Assembly: GCA_036365455.1 (NCBI GenBank)
Contig: JAWQUS010000002.1
Span: 5,766,001-5,830,000 of the forward strand
Length of the DNA: 64,000 bases
Origin: Macrosoma leucophasiata
Lineage: Eukaryota > Arthropoda > Insecta > Lepidoptera > Hedylidae
Direction of reading: 5' to 3'
The notes under the pieces were generated by a model, which saw only the letters and a list, made by a program, of their open reading frames with translations, was not told the origin of the DNA and made no database searches. The translations under genes and the position numbers were made by a program. Shown one piece after another: positions 42,699-54,081 of the stretch (its first letter is position 1; each line of letters starts with the position of its first letter).

Positions 42699-43324
42699 TT
42701 TTCAATAAATCCTTTTAAATTATTATAAAGTTGTGAATATTTTATCAGCACAACGGAAGTTTACCACAGCAAAAAGCAATTATAACGCTTTTTGCTATAA
42801 TCAACCTCATTTTACGTCATAAGCATGAGTTCATATTCTGTGGAAAACGAATAATGCAGCGTGTTCATATAAATACATTATTTTCACGATTTTCATCTGT
42901 ATTAAAACTTTAATACAGGATTATTGATTGTAACTCATTTCAACACGTCATTCTCTCATTTAATCTTTTCAGTTTGGCCAAATTGTATGGGTAGGTAATA
43001 TTTATTTCTATAACATATTCACGTCATTAAAACGTGCCTGTTTGGATTTAGATCGACACGATATATATTTTTTTGAAGGCGGTTTTTTTAATTTTATCCA
43101 TTTATTTTATTTATCTATTAAATTAAATATATAATCAAGTCGTGTTAGTTTACACTTTTTCTAACTTAAGAACGGCTTAGACGTGGCGCGTTGTTGTGTT
43201 ATGACGTCGAACATGTTATGCGTCACATGCAAAGTGGATACGAGGCTTTACCTGACGAGAAGACAGTAGCAGAGTAGTTGTAGTATACCTCAACATGCGA
43301 TGCTAGATTGATCTACAATAACTT
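42699..43324. other. Unassigned spacer
   Basis: No gene or shared repeat recognised. Confidence 0.4.
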
Positions 43325-43332
43325 GTGGTGAT

Positions 43333-43624
43333 CATAGAGTAACACCGGAGAAGAGTAGCCATATGCAGGCTTTCCCCTCTGTCAAAGTACTAGCCCAAAT
43401 GGGCCTATACATGTCGCCTAGATGTTTAAATGTGTGCGTGAAATTGTTTCTGTATTTTGTTAAAGTCAGGGTGTGAGTTTCGTAGTAATAGACGAGTTTT
43501 TGTAATGTGCGAGTGTCGCACGCATTTCCCCCCGCAAAAAATTATAGACTTTTTTGTTTCGGTAATACACGCTATGGCTACTCCCCTCCAGTCCGCCGCG
43601 GTGGTGCGGCGGACTTGCTCTATG
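43333..43624 (+). mobile_element. hAT-like MITE, 8-bp duplication
   Basis: CATAGAGTAACACCGG to CTTGCTCTATG, flanked by perfect GTGGTGAT at 43325-43332 and 43625-43632. Non-coding; shortest clean copy of the family. Confidence 0.9.
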
Positions 43625-43649
43625 GTGGTGATGTTGTTTTGACGTACCT

Positions 43650-44176
43650 GAAACAAAAAAAAAAGTGCAATGAATACATTTGGTCGACTATTACTCGCAA
43701 ACTTTAAAGGCCAATTTAAGTATGACAGTTTTCCTTTTAATTTCATTATATGTAGCTACTATTGCCGTAACGTCTGAATTTTCAACAACAACCGTTTAGT
43801 TGGTAGAAGACTTGATTGAACACTTGATTCTAACGAAAATTTGCATTTTAAAGCTTAATAAGTCACGAACAGTTAACTAAATCAAAAAATGACGTTCGGA
43901 CATATTATTTTTGAAAGAACTATCCAACGATTTACCACACTACATGGAAATAAAAAATAAACAAAAATATCCGCTCGGTACAAGTACGTTTCCATATATT
44001 TTTTTTACATGTTTTTATTCTACTACTTTGTTGGCGTGATTGAGGTATATGCTTGTGAGAAATGTCAAATCACTAGTACCAATAGTTTTTGCACTAAACC
44101 GCGGACGGACAAACAGACAGACAGATGGACATGGCGAAACTATATAGGTTCCTTGTTTACTACGGAACCCTAAAAA
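43650..44176 (+). repeat. Repeat P, 5'-truncated
   Basis: From TTTGGTCGACTATTACTCGC to TACGGAACCCTAAAAA, parallel to 18686-19738 but without the Spy-like insert. Confidence 0.7.
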
Positions 44177-44583
44177 CACTTTGCTTGAGCGTAAAATAAC
44201 CAAATCCACCTAACTTATTCCTCAAACGAAGTTGGGTAAGCTTAAAAGGAGCTATGCATCACGAACTTTGTTTATTGGGTTATTTCAAAGTGTTCGTGAA
44301 CTATCAAAACAATTTCTTTTCCGCGTTACATTTATTATTTACATATTTTATATTTTACGGACAAGCTTTTAGGAAGTTGGATTTATTGTTGAGTCGAACC
44401 ATTTTAGTGTTTACTTTCGTTTGAACTTTAATAGCCTCACCTTAAGTCTTTGGAAAAGCAACGCATCTAAATTCATGACAGCTTAAGCCTTACGGTCCAA
44501 GAGCTAGTGAACCCTTCAAGTATCGGAACGCCTGTAAGCCTAGAAATTTTCGTAAGGATGAGTCATAAGATTCTAAGGACGAT

Positions 44584-45007
44584 AACCATCGCCTAGCAAG
44601 GGTCAGTCCGTCATGTCATCTGGATTTCTGATGAGAAAAATAACTTATATATTTTAGATCTGGCAGCCATAGTTTTGCGACCATCATTGTTGCGTCTTAT
44701 TTATATTTATTGTGGTGTTTCCATGACAACGGACGTGTGTTTCCATGATTGTTAGGACGAATTCAATAAACTATGTATCGAGCGTATCATGATATGTAAA
44801 TTGTACATCAATTAGCCTGTTATACGATTGTGTCGCTCATTTACAGTAAACAAATCGTGATTTTCTTTAAATATCCGAAAACACAAAAATTAAATTTTGA
44901 GACGCAACATAAATGGTCGCAATCGAGCCAGATCTAAAATATATAAATAACTTTTCTCATAAGAAATCCAGACGACGTGACGGGTTGATCCTTGCCAGGC
45001 GATGGTT
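44584..45007. mobile_element. MITE with about 110-bp inverted repeats
   Basis: Ends AACCATCGCCTAGCAAGG and GGCGATGGTT. The arms stay homologous through TCTGGATTTC and TATATTTTAGATCTGGC to TTGCGTCT. Non-coding. No convincing target duplication. The termini match the element at 26654. Confidence 0.75.
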
Positions 45008-45580
45008 TTGGTATAAAGCATGTATGATTCATCGTTACAAAATTTTTTAGCTTTACAGGGCCATCGTTACTCGTAAGGTTCAGTATCTCTCCTACTATTA
45101 GGAGTGTCACCACGTAGGTCTACATAATAATATATTGTTTTGTTTTTATGCAAGATGTTTATAGAGTACAGTACCTTTACCTTACCACCTTTGTAAACTG
45201 AATACGTATTTGCCACTTTTTTGATATTAAATAAAAAGAAGGATCAGTATCAAAGGTCATGTGCGCCCAAGGAAGAAATAACTTTTACATTCCCAAATAT
45301 TTATTTTTTTAGATATAAACAATAGCCCGCACACTAGGGGTCTATGATTGTATCCCCTGAGGCTTGCATATGTAACAGCCACATCCAGCCCCTAGCTATG
45401 ACGCGTAATTTGACACGTCTGTTGAAACTATTTTAACGGTTTCGCAGGTTTTCGCGAGCTTCATACATTGTAGAAATTAAATTTGCGGATTTTCTCGCGT
45501 ATACAACAGACCCAAACTTCTTCTTATGTCCGACGTTTCGGTCGCTTTCCAGCTACCGTGGTCACTAAAATATTTTTACG
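45008..45580. other. Unassigned spacer
   Basis: No gene or shared repeat recognised. Confidence 0.35.
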
Positions 45581-45592
45581 GATATCATCATA

Positions 45593-46016
45593 TCAGCCAT
45601 AGGACGTCAACTGCTGAACATAGGCCTCCCCCAATGACCTCCATGCCGACCGATCGGAAGCGACGTGCATCCAGCGGGTACCTGCAGCCTTGACTAGGTT
45701 GTCGGTCCATCTTGCAGGTGGACGTCCTACGCTGCGTTTGCCGATACGTGGTCTCCACTCGAGAACCTTTCTGCCCCAACGGCTATCGGTTTTTCGAGCT
45801 ATGTGCCCTGCCCATTGCCACTTCAGCTTGGAAATCTGTTTGGCTAAGTCAGTGACTTTCGTTCGCCTACGGATCTCCTCATTTCTGATTCGATCCAGTA
45901 GGGAAATGCCGAGCATAGCCCTTTCCATTGACCGCTGAGTGACTTGGAGCTTTCGTACGAGACCCATAGTGAGAGACTACGTCTCGGCGCCGTAGGTCAT
46001 CACCGGAAAACGCACT
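45593..46016 (-). pseudogene. RTE-type LINE, ORF2 C-terminus
   Basis: The minus-strand frame reads FPVMTYGAET, then TAG (45977-45979) where this family has Trp, then 124 intact codons with RSMERAMLGISLLDRIRNEE, LKWQWAGHIARKTDSRWGRK and RWTDNLVKAAGTRWM to QQLTSYG and stop. An ATG-repeat tail follows (CAT repeats on plus). This is the C-terminal region after the RT domain of RTE-clade elements, 5'-truncated. Confidence 0.85.
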
Positions 46017-46236
46017 GATTAAAGACTTTCGTCTTCAACGGACATATCTCGCGTATATTAAACTACAATGATTTTAAAACCAACTCGATGTTTCGGTCGT
46101 TTTCAGTTTTCGTAGTCGCGGGCAGACTAAGGTGACATTCGTCTGACAGCAGTTTAAAAATTATATGCGGCTACCTTCATCAACTTCGTAAGCGCCTTGC
46201 CTAGTATCCAGGATTGACGCAAAATTGACTGTTTTA

Positions 46237-46519
46237 TTTTTTTTATGTAGTGGAAGTGGCAAAAAACATGCAGTTCACGTTGATGTTAAGTGATGACTAC
46301 AGCCTATAGACACTTACACAAAGACCAAGATCAAAATGCAGATGCGTTACCACTCCTGAGGCCTAAGATGTTTTGCCTCTGTGCCGGAAATTACAGACCT
46401 TACATTACCACCTGACCGGATCACGATAGTGCTGAACACTACCATTTAGCGGCAAGTATATAAGGTAATGCGGTGGTGCCTACGCCCGCGAGCTCCGTCA
46501 CTAGAGTCTACCACCAGTA
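46237..46519 (-). mobile_element. SINE-A, full length
   Basis: Poly(T) then TATGTAGTGGAAGTGGC through to CTACCACCAGTA. Confidence 0.85.
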
Positions 46520-46526
46520 ATAAAAA

Positions 46527-46680
46527 TCTATACTAATATTATAAAGTTTGTCACTTTGACTGTATGTTTGAAGGGGCCAATGTTCGAAAATACTGAACCG
46601 ATTACCTATATAGCATATTCAGGTCACACAGACTGGCGCGGCTGGGATTTAATTTTACAAGGTAGAGGCATTTTACGATG
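46527..46680 (+). mobile_element. Helitron 5' end fragment
   Basis: A|TCTATACTAATATTATAAAG is the commonest lepidopteran Helitron start. A 3' end with CTAG was not found before the next tSINE, so it is truncated. The right limit is approximate. Confidence 0.55.
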
Positions 46681-46903
46681 AAAATCGCCATCAATCTCCC
46701 TATTAAAATTTGGGTGGTTTTCAATTTCAAAAGCCTCGCGTACGATTCGTGGAATGAGGCGGTGTTCTCTCTCGAGTATCCTTGCTTTACCAAACCGAAT
46801 GTAATGATCAGGCTTGTCCGCTATGAGTACCTACACAGACCTACCCATTCTTCAGATTTTGACATCAGTAATGTATAAAATACGCGAGATAAATCTTTGA
46901 TTG

Positions 46904-47085
46904 CCTCGGTAGCCGAGTGGTAGCAGGCCACTACTACTACGCTGAGGTCCTGGGTTCGATTCCCGGGTAGGGAGTTATCAGACGGGATGATGAGATGGGC
47001 CACAACGTAACCGGCCAATCGTGGGTGTTTGTATGTATGCTTGAAGGCATGCATTTACCCCTGCCTAGGGGATTACAGGCAAATA
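46904..47085 (+). mobile_element. tSINE with intact A and B boxes
   Basis: TAGCCGAGTGG (46910-46920) and GGTTCGATTCC (46953-46963) are good pol III A and B boxes. Then comes a shortened body and GCATTTACCCCTGCCTAGG. Internal deletion compared with 58042-58328. Confidence 0.85.
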
Positions 47086-47165
47086 GTAACGATTTTTTAA
47101 AAATCCTTCAAAATTATTTTATTTCAATAAAAGCTAGTTAGCTAGCTAGGGTAGTTAGCTAAAAC

Positions 47166-47650
47166 TGGATGCCAAGTAATGGCTGCAGCCTATAGACATT
47201 TATATAATAAAAACCAGAAGCTCAACATGCAGATGCGTTGTCACCCCTGAGACCTAGGTAGAGTTCCCGTGTAGGAGCTCGAGGGCGTAGGCATTACCTA
47301 AATTATATGCCGCCAAATGGTAGTGTTCATTACCATCGTGTTACGGTTACCAGCATAGAGCAACACCGGAGGGGAGTAGCCATATGCAGTCTTTCCCCTC
47401 TGTTAAAGTACAAGCCCAAATGGGCCTATACCTGTCGCCTAGATGTTTAATTGTGTGCGTGAAATAGTTTCTATTTTTTGTTAAAGTCAAGTGTGTGTGT
47501 GTCGCACGCATTCCCCCCCACAAAAAAATGACAGACTGTTTTGCATCGGTAATACACGCTATGGCTACTCCCCTCCGGTCCGACGCGACCGGTGGGCCGC
47601 GTTGCTCTATGGGTTACCAGTTATAACTGTCACAGAGACATAACAATCCC
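47166..47650. mobile_element. Two SINE-A fragments, head to head
   Basis: A minus-strand piece (47166-47252) meets a plus-strand piece (47253-47650) near CCTAGGTAGAG. The plus piece is the TCACAGAGACAT subfamily and is interrupted by a hAT-like MITE. Confidence 0.65.
47354..47611 (+). mobile_element. hAT-like MITE inside SINE-A
   Basis: CATAGAGCAACACCGG to GTTGCTCTATG, flanked by GGTTACCAG at 47345-47353 and 47612-47620 (9 bp, or 8 plus a chance G). Same family as 43333-43624. Confidence 0.88.
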
Positions 47651-47768
47651 GCGCGTGGCTCCGTCACCGCGCGAATCACTTTAATGTGTTTTGTTGTTTG
47701 GTTAAACTATAAAGTTAATGACTAAAACGACAAAAAGTTCAAATGAAATAATAGTATTAATATTTTTG

Positions 47769-48063
47769 CTGGTGGTAGAGCTCCAGTGACGGAGCTCGCA
47801 GGCGTAGGCACCACCGCATTACCTAATATACTTGCCGCTAAATGGTAGTGTTCAGCACTGTCGTGTTCCGGTCAGGTGGTAATGTACGGCCCTGTTATTT
47901 CCGGCACAGAGGCGTAATACCTTAGGCCTCAGGAGTGGTAACGCATCTGCATTTTGACCTTGGTCTTTGTGTGGGTGTCTATAGGCTGCAGTCATCACTT
48001 AACATCAATGTGATCTGCATGCTTGTTTGCCACATCGGTTAAATAAAAAAAATAAAAAAAATA
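47769..48063 (+). mobile_element. SINE-A, full length
   Basis: CTGGTGGTAGAGCTCCAGTG through to an A-rich tail; close to consensus. Confidence 0.88.
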
Positions 48064-48342
48064 AGGCCAGCAGTGTATCAAGCTGATGACTAACTGACGA
48101 TATAACTGCAATAGCTGTAACTATCGTGTCAGAATAGCTGCGCACTAGTGGTAACAAAATGAAACTACATTTTGTTATTTCACAACCACAGTATCCGCCA
48201 ATGAAAACTGCAGTAAATTGTTACTAAATTAGTTTTGTTGTTTCGGTCGTAACAATGTTAAACTGCAAATAAGCCTAATTAAACTACTTATTGACTTTTA
48301 CTACTCAATTAGAGTTCTGAAGCAGTTTAAGTACAAAATTTT

Positions 48343-48467
48343 ACTGGTGGTAGAGCTGCAGTGACGGAGCTCGCGGGCGTAGGCTCCACCACTTTACCTT
48401 ATATACTTGCCGCTAAATGGTAGTGTTCAGCACTATCGTGTTCCGGTCAGGTGGTAATGTACGGTCC
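48343..48467 (+). mobile_element. SINE-A 5' half, fused to tSINE
   Basis: Runs to GGTAATGTACGGTCC and then switches directly to the tSINE body. Confidence 0.8.
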
Positions 48468-48604
48468 GGCGAAGTCAACAGGCTCGCCACCTGTTACATG
48501 GGTCAAAACGTAACCGGCGAATCGTGAGTGTTTGCATGTATGCTTGAATGCATGCATTTACCTCTGCCTACCCCTTCGGGGATTACAGGCGTGAAGTTAC
48601 GTTT
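48468..48604 (+). mobile_element. tSINE 3' half
   Basis: GGCGAAGTCAACAGGCTCGC through CCCCTTCGGGGATTACAGGC to GTGAAGTTACG. Confidence 0.8.
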
Positions 48605-49115
48605 ATAGACGTGCAAAATTTTAGCTGCTAAAACACCTACTAAAAATTCTTTGAACGTAGACCAGTCTAATTCTGCCAATTATTTAGACATAAGAAAGGG
48701 TCAAGTCTAAATAAGCCTGAAAAATTGTGGTCCTAAAAAGGAACAGAACCCGTTCAGCATAACTAATAGTCTCTCCATTCACTCGACAGCTTAACAAAAT
48801 ACCAACCACATTAGGGTTCCTTGTACATCGACACGACTGGACATATCCACACCATACGTGTCCAATTCAAGATTTGCTCTTGTGTTAAGTAGAAAAGTTT
48901 CTAGTCGAGTTATGGTTAATTTGTTTTCTTCCAACAATATAGGCCTATTGGCTTTCTCTTGAATGTTTGGAAGTACCTCGATGTCTTAATAATATTGGGG
49001 TTTTCTCCAATTGGGAAGGATTTTTAGGGGCACTTCCGGCGTTATGTACTCAAAGTAGGTAAAAGATTCCAACTCAGAAAACAGTTTGGATGGACTCCAG
49101 GAGTTCCAGTATCTT
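48605..49115. other. Unassigned spacer
   Basis: No gene or shared repeat recognised. Confidence 0.4.
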
Positions 49116-49126
49116 ACATATGAAGT

Positions 49127-49334
49127 TACGGCCGTTGGGGCAGAGCAGTTCTCGAGTGGCGACCACATACCGGAAAGCGAAGCGTAGGCAGGCCTCCCAC
49201 AAGATGGACCGACGACCTGGTGAAGGTCGCGGGCAATCGCTGGATGAGGGCGGCCCAGGACCGTTCGTTGTGGCATTCTTTGGGGGAGGCCTTTGTTCAG
49301 CAGTGGACGTATTTTGGCTGAAATGATGATGATG
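49127..49334 (+). pseudogene. RTE-type LINE, truncated, 11-bp duplication
   Basis: Flanked by perfect ACATATGAAGT at 49116-49126 and 49335-49345. The sense frame (codons from 49133 to the TGA at 49319-49321) reads RWGRAVLEWRPHTGKRSVG, then RPPTRWTDDLVKVAG, to QQWTYFG, followed by ATG repeats. A 78-codon frame in another phase is a shadow. A recent, heavily 5'-truncated insertion. Confidence 0.9.
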
Positions 49335-49345
49335 ACATATGAAGT

Positions 49346-49967
49346 GCATTTAAATATAAAGTTGTGCATTTTTGCTATTTTGAATTATTAGAGAATAATT
49401 TTGCTCGAAACGCTTTAATAATCATTATAAAAGTACTATGTTCTCTCTTCGTCTTACGAATTTTCGAACAGGGTTTCACAATTCCTGACGCGAGTTTAAC
49501 ATTTTTTACTCATCCCAAAAAGTGCACAACGCCGCTAAAGAAAAACTTCTAAAACTGTGTGTAGATATTAATGATGTATAATACTCAACTCTTTCGGTTA
49601 AATACCACTTTGTGGCAAACAAGTATTGCCATTTCAAAGACGTGAAAAAATTTACTGTTACTCTAATTATTTTGGAGTCTCGGTAATATATTACATGACA
49701 CAACTATTCTAGTATTAATATGACCGCAGCGAAATTCTAGTCAGGTGTCGCTGTCAATTACACCGCCATAAATAAAGGAGGTCGGAGGCATCCCGTGATG
49801 TGGGTACACGTCATTCTTGCCAGCCATACTCGCTAACATTACGATAGTTACGCACAAAATATCGTTTACACGCTCTAATGTTGCGAAACTGATAATGTAT
49901 TACAAAATTATTAATGCGGTGTTACTTCGTTTATTTATACGGTGTCACTTCGTTTACGAAGGATATA
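49346..49967. other. Unassigned spacer
   Basis: No gene or shared repeat recognised. Confidence 0.4.
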
Positions 49968-50300
49968 CGATCGGAAGAGATCTACTCGGTTAAGAGATAA
50001 GGGCGCGGTCGGGTGTGTGATGGGTGACCGCTAGTGGCAAATTAAAATGCGCGTTTCCGTGCTTCGAAGGGCACGTTAAGCCGTCGGTTCCGGTTGCTAT
50101 CGAGAGATAGCAGTCTATAAACGTTGTCGGAGGCCTTATGGGCTGTTTGAAAACATCTGACAGTGGGTTGGCCACTCACCCTTATCTCCACCAACCCGCA
50201 TTGGAGCAGCGTGGTGGAGTAAGCTCCAAGCCCCCTTCCAAGGAGGAGAGACTCGTGCCCAGCAGTGGGGCGTATCAAGGGTTGCCATTATTATTATTAT
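49968..50300 (+). mobile_element. SINE-G, 5' end missing
   Basis: From ACGATCGGAAGAGATCTACTCG to (ATT)n; the first about 30 bp are lost. Confidence 0.8.
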
Positions 50301-50349
50301 AAAGGTAGGTACATACTTTGTTTACGTCAATTTTCTATGGATAAATCAG

Positions 50350-50512
50350 TTTGTAAAAGGGGAAGTGAGACATCCTTATATTATTTTTAGTTTTATCTTA
50401 GTGATATTCTTGATTATATGTTTTAAGTTTGTAAATTGACGTGTGTATTAATTGTTACTCGTTTTTTAATTTATTTTGTTTGTTACAAGGTGCTTGTTCT
50501 CTTAAATGAATA
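50350..50512 (+). repeat. Repeat Q, second copy
   Basis: Reverse-orientation match of 1741-1968, ending at the LINE-J fragment. Confidence 0.5.
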
Positions 50513-50516
50513 CTTT

Positions 50517-51038
50517 TGGAATACTACTCTCATCTTTGGGCGGGAGCCCCTAAATACCAGCTCGGTCTCCTTGACTCCATTCAAAAATGAGCCATCCGAA
50601 TCGTCAACGACCCAGAATCACAAATCGACTCGAAGACCTGAGTCTGCGCAGAGACATCGGTTGTCTGTGCATCTTCTACCGCCTTTACAATGGTGAATGA
50701 ACTGTTCGATCTGGTGACATCGTCTCCATTCCTTCATCGTACCACCCGCCGAAGAGAGAAGTGTTCCACCCGCACAGATTGGAGACTTGGCAGTGCTCAA
50801 CAGCCCGATTCACGCGTTCATTCCTGCCCAGAACGTGCAAATTGTGGAACGAACTTCCATCTGAAGTAATCCCCCGGCGCTACAATATGGGGTTCTTCAA
50901 AACAGGCGTCAAAAGAGTCCTTCAGGGCTGGCAGCGCGTTGGCAACTACCCTGATGTTGCAAATGTTCAAGACGACAATAACCACTTTCCACCAGGTGGT
51001 CCGTCTGCTTGTCTGTCAATCCTTTGACATAAAAAAAA
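50517..51038 (+). pseudogene. LINE-J 3' end, 5'-truncated
   Basis: Starts at the codons for LEYCSHLWAGAPKYQLG-type sequence and continues with frame breaks. The last 88-codon frame (50761-51027) includes FLPRTCKLWNELPSEVIP and GVKRVLQGWQRV. A-tail at about 51031-51038. Confidence 0.85.
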
Positions 51039-51110
51039 TGAACAAACACATTTCTAATCTTGATTCTGATTTTGTGACAGTTGAATACTTTAAGATTCTA
51101 ATCTTCTTTC

Positions 51111-51354
51111 ACTGGTGGTAGAGTTCCAGTGCAAGAGCTCAAGGGCGTAGGTACCACCGCATTACCTAATTTATCTGCCGCCAAATGGTAGTGTTCAGCG
51201 CTATCGTGTTCCGGTTAGATGGTAATGTATGGCCCCATTATAACTATCATGACATGACAACTTAGGTCTCAGATGTGACAACACATCTGCATTTTGACCT
51301 TTGGTTTTTGAGTAGATGTCTGTGGGCATCAATTAATATCAATGTCCATGCTTT
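51111..51354 (+). mobile_element. SINE-A (second subfamily)
   Basis: ACTGGTGGTAGAGTTCCAGT to CAATGTCCATGC, diverged, no tail. Confidence 0.75.
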
Positions 51355-51358
51355 TATA

Positions 51359-51640
51359 TGTAATGGAAGTGGTAAACAAGCATTTAGTTCACATTGATGT
51401 TAAGTGATGACTGCAGCCTATAGACACCCGCCCCGCACAAATACCAAGGTCAAAATGCAGATGCGTTACCACTCCTGAGGCCTAAGGTGTAATGCCTCTG
51501 TGCCGGAAATAACAGGGCCGTACATTACCACCTGACCGGAACACAATAGTGCTGAACACTACCATTTAGCGGCAAGTGTATTAAGTAATGCGGTGGTGCC
51601 TACGCCCGCGAGCTCCGTCACTAAAGCTCTACCACCGGTA
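51359..51640 (-). mobile_element. SINE-A in duplication unit 1
   Basis: TGTAATGGAAGTGGTAAAC to CTCTACCACCGGTA, full length, with a CCGCCCCG insertion. Confidence 0.85.
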
Positions 51641-51903
51641 AAAACCACCACCATTCTTACATAAACAAAAATGAAAAGGTCTGAGTGTCTTGAAATCAAG
51701 AAAATAGTTCATTTTGCTAGACAGTAATATACATTGAGGAGCAGTTGTTTCGCCGGGGAATTGTGTAAAAGGCTCCGTCGTCCATCAAGCCAGTTGGACC
51801 GCTATTGCCCAACATTCCTTACGGGTAAAGCGTCATTTGTTTACATTTTAGCCGCAGTGTGAATCGACCGTTCTTATTCGAACCGAGCATTCCTTTCGGT
51901 TTA

Positions 51904-52003
51904 TCTATACAAATAAATGAAATTGAGTGACTGTTTGTACTATATAAATAATCGCTTTTTACTAAATGCACATGTATTATGTATGTATATACGGTACATA
52001 CCG
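51904..52003 (+). mobile_element. Helitron 5' part in unit 1, cut at the duplication joint
   Basis: A|TCTATACAAATAAATGAAAT then 100 bp matching 52537 onward, ending at GGTACATACCG where unit 2 begins. Confidence 0.8.
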
Positions 52004-52272
52004 TTTTTTTATGTAATGGAAGTGGCAAATAAGCATGCAATTCACATTGATGTTATTAGGTGATGACTGCAGCCTATAGACATCCACACAAAGACCAAGG
52101 TCAAAATGCAGATGCGTTGCCACTCCTGAGGCCTAAGGTGTTATGTCTCTGTGTCGGAAATTACCAGACCGGAACACGATAGTGCTGAGCACTACCTTTT
52201 AGCGGCAAGTATATTAAGTAATGCGGTGGCGCCTACCCCCGCCAGCTCCGTCACTAGAGCTCTACCACCAGT
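52004..52272 (-). mobile_element. SINE-A in duplication unit 2
   Basis: Poly(T) at 52004-52010 to CTCTACCACCAGTA, with about 20 bp lost compared with unit 1. Confidence 0.85.
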
Positions 52273-52536
52273 AGAAACTACCACCATCCTTACATAAACA
52301 AAAATCAAAAGGTCTGAGTGTCTTGAAATCAACGAAATAGTTCATTTTGCTAGACAGTAATATACATTGAGGAGCAGTTGTTTCGCCGGGGAATTGTGTA
52401 AAAGGCTCCGTCGTCCATCAAGCCAGTTGGATCGCTATTGCCCAACATTCTTTACGGGTAAAGCGTCATTTGTTTACATTTTAGCCGCAGTGTGAATCGA
52501 CCGTTCTTATTCGAACCGAGCATTCCTTGTGGTTTA

Positions 52537-52854
52537 TCTATACAAATAAATAAAATTGGAGTATCTGGTCGTAATATAAAAATAACCGCTTTTTACTAAA
52601 TGCATATGTATGTGTACACGGTACTTACCTATATCAAAATAACATTTTTTACAATTTTTGTCTGTCTGTTTGTCTGTCCCCGCTAATCTCGACGGCTGGA
52701 CTGGCAGATAGCTTATGTAATAAGGAGTAACTTAGGCTACTTTTATACTAGCTGCACCTACGACTTCCGTCTGGGTAGATACTGTACATTCATAAATAAA
52801 AAAAAATAAAAATAAAATAAATTTTCAGGCGGATGAAGTCGCGAGCACAGCTAG
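52537..52854 (+). mobile_element. Complete small Helitron
   Basis: A|TCTATACAAATAAATAAAAT to GATGAAGTCGCGAGCACAG, CTAG|T. 318 bp, flanked by A and T as expected. An internal reverse 3' end (CTAGCTGCACCTACGACTT) makes a terminal foldback. Confidence 0.85.
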
Positions 52855-52898
52855 TATTATTATATAAAGAAACTCGACGGTGTTAGCATCTACTTTTC

Positions 52899-53152
52899 GC
52901 CAAATGGTGGTGTGGTAATTTCCGGCACAGAGGCATTACACCTTAGTGGTAACGCATTTGCATTTCGACCTTGGTCTTTGTGTAGATGTCTATAGGCTTC
53001 AGTCATCACTTAACATCAATGTGAACTGCTTGCTTGTATGCCAATTCCATTATTTAAAAAAAAAGAAGAAAAAAAACTATCGGGTTTCAGTGAGGTGGTA
53101 ATGTATGGCCCCGTAATTTCCGGCACACAGGCGTAACAGCTTACATCTCATT
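52899..53152 (+). mobile_element. SINE-A fragments
   Basis: A 3' part with poly(A) at 52899-53064, and a short middle piece at 53085-53152 (GGTAATGTATGGCCCCGTAA). Confidence 0.7.
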
Positions 53153-53724
53153 GAAATCTTATTTTTTTCTACATCATATTATTTCTATCATTGACTATCA
53201 CTGAGAACTTCATACGCGATTGCCAATATCATGACATAAAAAATTTCAAATCGAATCACGAAAGCATTTAAAATGCAAATGTAAAGAAAAAATACAAATA
53301 CAGCCGATAATTTTCGAATGTTCAGTGAAATAAAAATACACTAAAGCAATCGTCTTCCGTCTCTTTGCCATTCCGTTCCCTGCCCTTCCGTTCGCAGGCT
53401 CTTGCGGTGCTCTCCTCCCATTTTTCACTTCTATGTTTTTTTCGTTTTCAATTAGTACCAGCCCATGATTTACTGTGGAGAGGTCCTTACAGTAAGCACC
53501 TAATAAATCATCGTGTTTGCTCCGGTTGTTGATTTCGAAAATACAATTAAGGAAAATGCATAGGTACATTTATTTGAATTTAGCTTTTAGGATTTATGTC
53601 TTGAGAATTTGTTATTTAATTTATATTCAAACTCGTTTGTTATAATTTGTTATACAAAAACCAGAAGTGCGAGTTGGAGCTCGTGTGCACAGGGTTTTGT
53701 ACAATTGTAACATCGTATATCATA
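53153..53724. other. Unassigned spacer
   Basis: No supported feature. The 107-codon minus frame at 53246-53569 has no domain and no conserved context. Confidence 0.35.
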
Positions 53725-53816
53725 CTAGCTGCTGCCCGCAACGTTGTCTGCGTGAAGGCAGTACAGCGCCAAACATATCTAAGATGCCAGTGTCGCTTTA
53801 GCATTATAAGCAAACA

Positions 53817-54081
53817 ATTATTAAGGGTAAAAGCGACTTCTTTACGATATTCAATAAACTGAAAAGTCTATTATATCGGTTGCCTAACTAGCATAGTTGG
53901 TAATAGATGGCGCTGCTGCTACCATAAAGCAATGCAATAGATGTGAAGGAAAGATTTGACAAATCGGGCAGGGCTTCAGTAGCTCAATTGGAAGAGCGGC
54001 TGGACTAGATTCCCAGTAGGTCGCGAGTTCGAGTCTCGCCTGAAGTCAATTTTTTCTTTCCATTTTTCTTTAAAAATAAAA
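53817..54081 (+). mobile_element. SINE-T inside Helitron copy 2
   Basis: The tRNA-like unit is 53972-54047, 76 nt: acceptor GGCTTCA/TGAAGTC, D arm TAGCTCAATTGGAAGAGC, anticodon-arm region GGACTAGATTCCCAG, T arm GCGAG-TTCGAGT-CTCGC. It most resembles tRNA-Tyr by eye. The uninterrupted site is in Helitron copy 1 near 42600-42612 (minus strand AGCAAACAACTTTTAAAATAG), which fixes the insert at about 265 bp including 43 bp upstream of ATAAACTG. Confidence 0.85.

Larger units (their letters stand above)
51359..52632. repeat. Tandem duplication of a SINE-A + spacer + Helitron block
   Basis: Unit 1 is 51359-52003 and unit 2 is 52004 to about 52632, direct, offset 653 bp at the SINE end and 633 bp at the Helitron end. 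The 250-bp spacer (GCAGTTGTTTCGCCGGGGAA, then TTGTGTAAAAGGC) is almost identical. Both SINEs share private changes (ATTAAGTAATG). Confidence 0.88.

Noticed and set aside
46904..46975. Functional tRNA with A and B boxes
   Set aside because: No acceptor-stem pairing, and the same head precedes a common SINE body at 58042 and 60635.
53972..54047. tRNA-Tyr gene
   Set aside because: The cloverleaf is good, but identical units recur inside a repeated element at 13.9, 30.7 and 32.9 kb; the anticodon stem has a mismatch and the loop does not give a convincing Tyr anticodon. Treated as SINE sequence.
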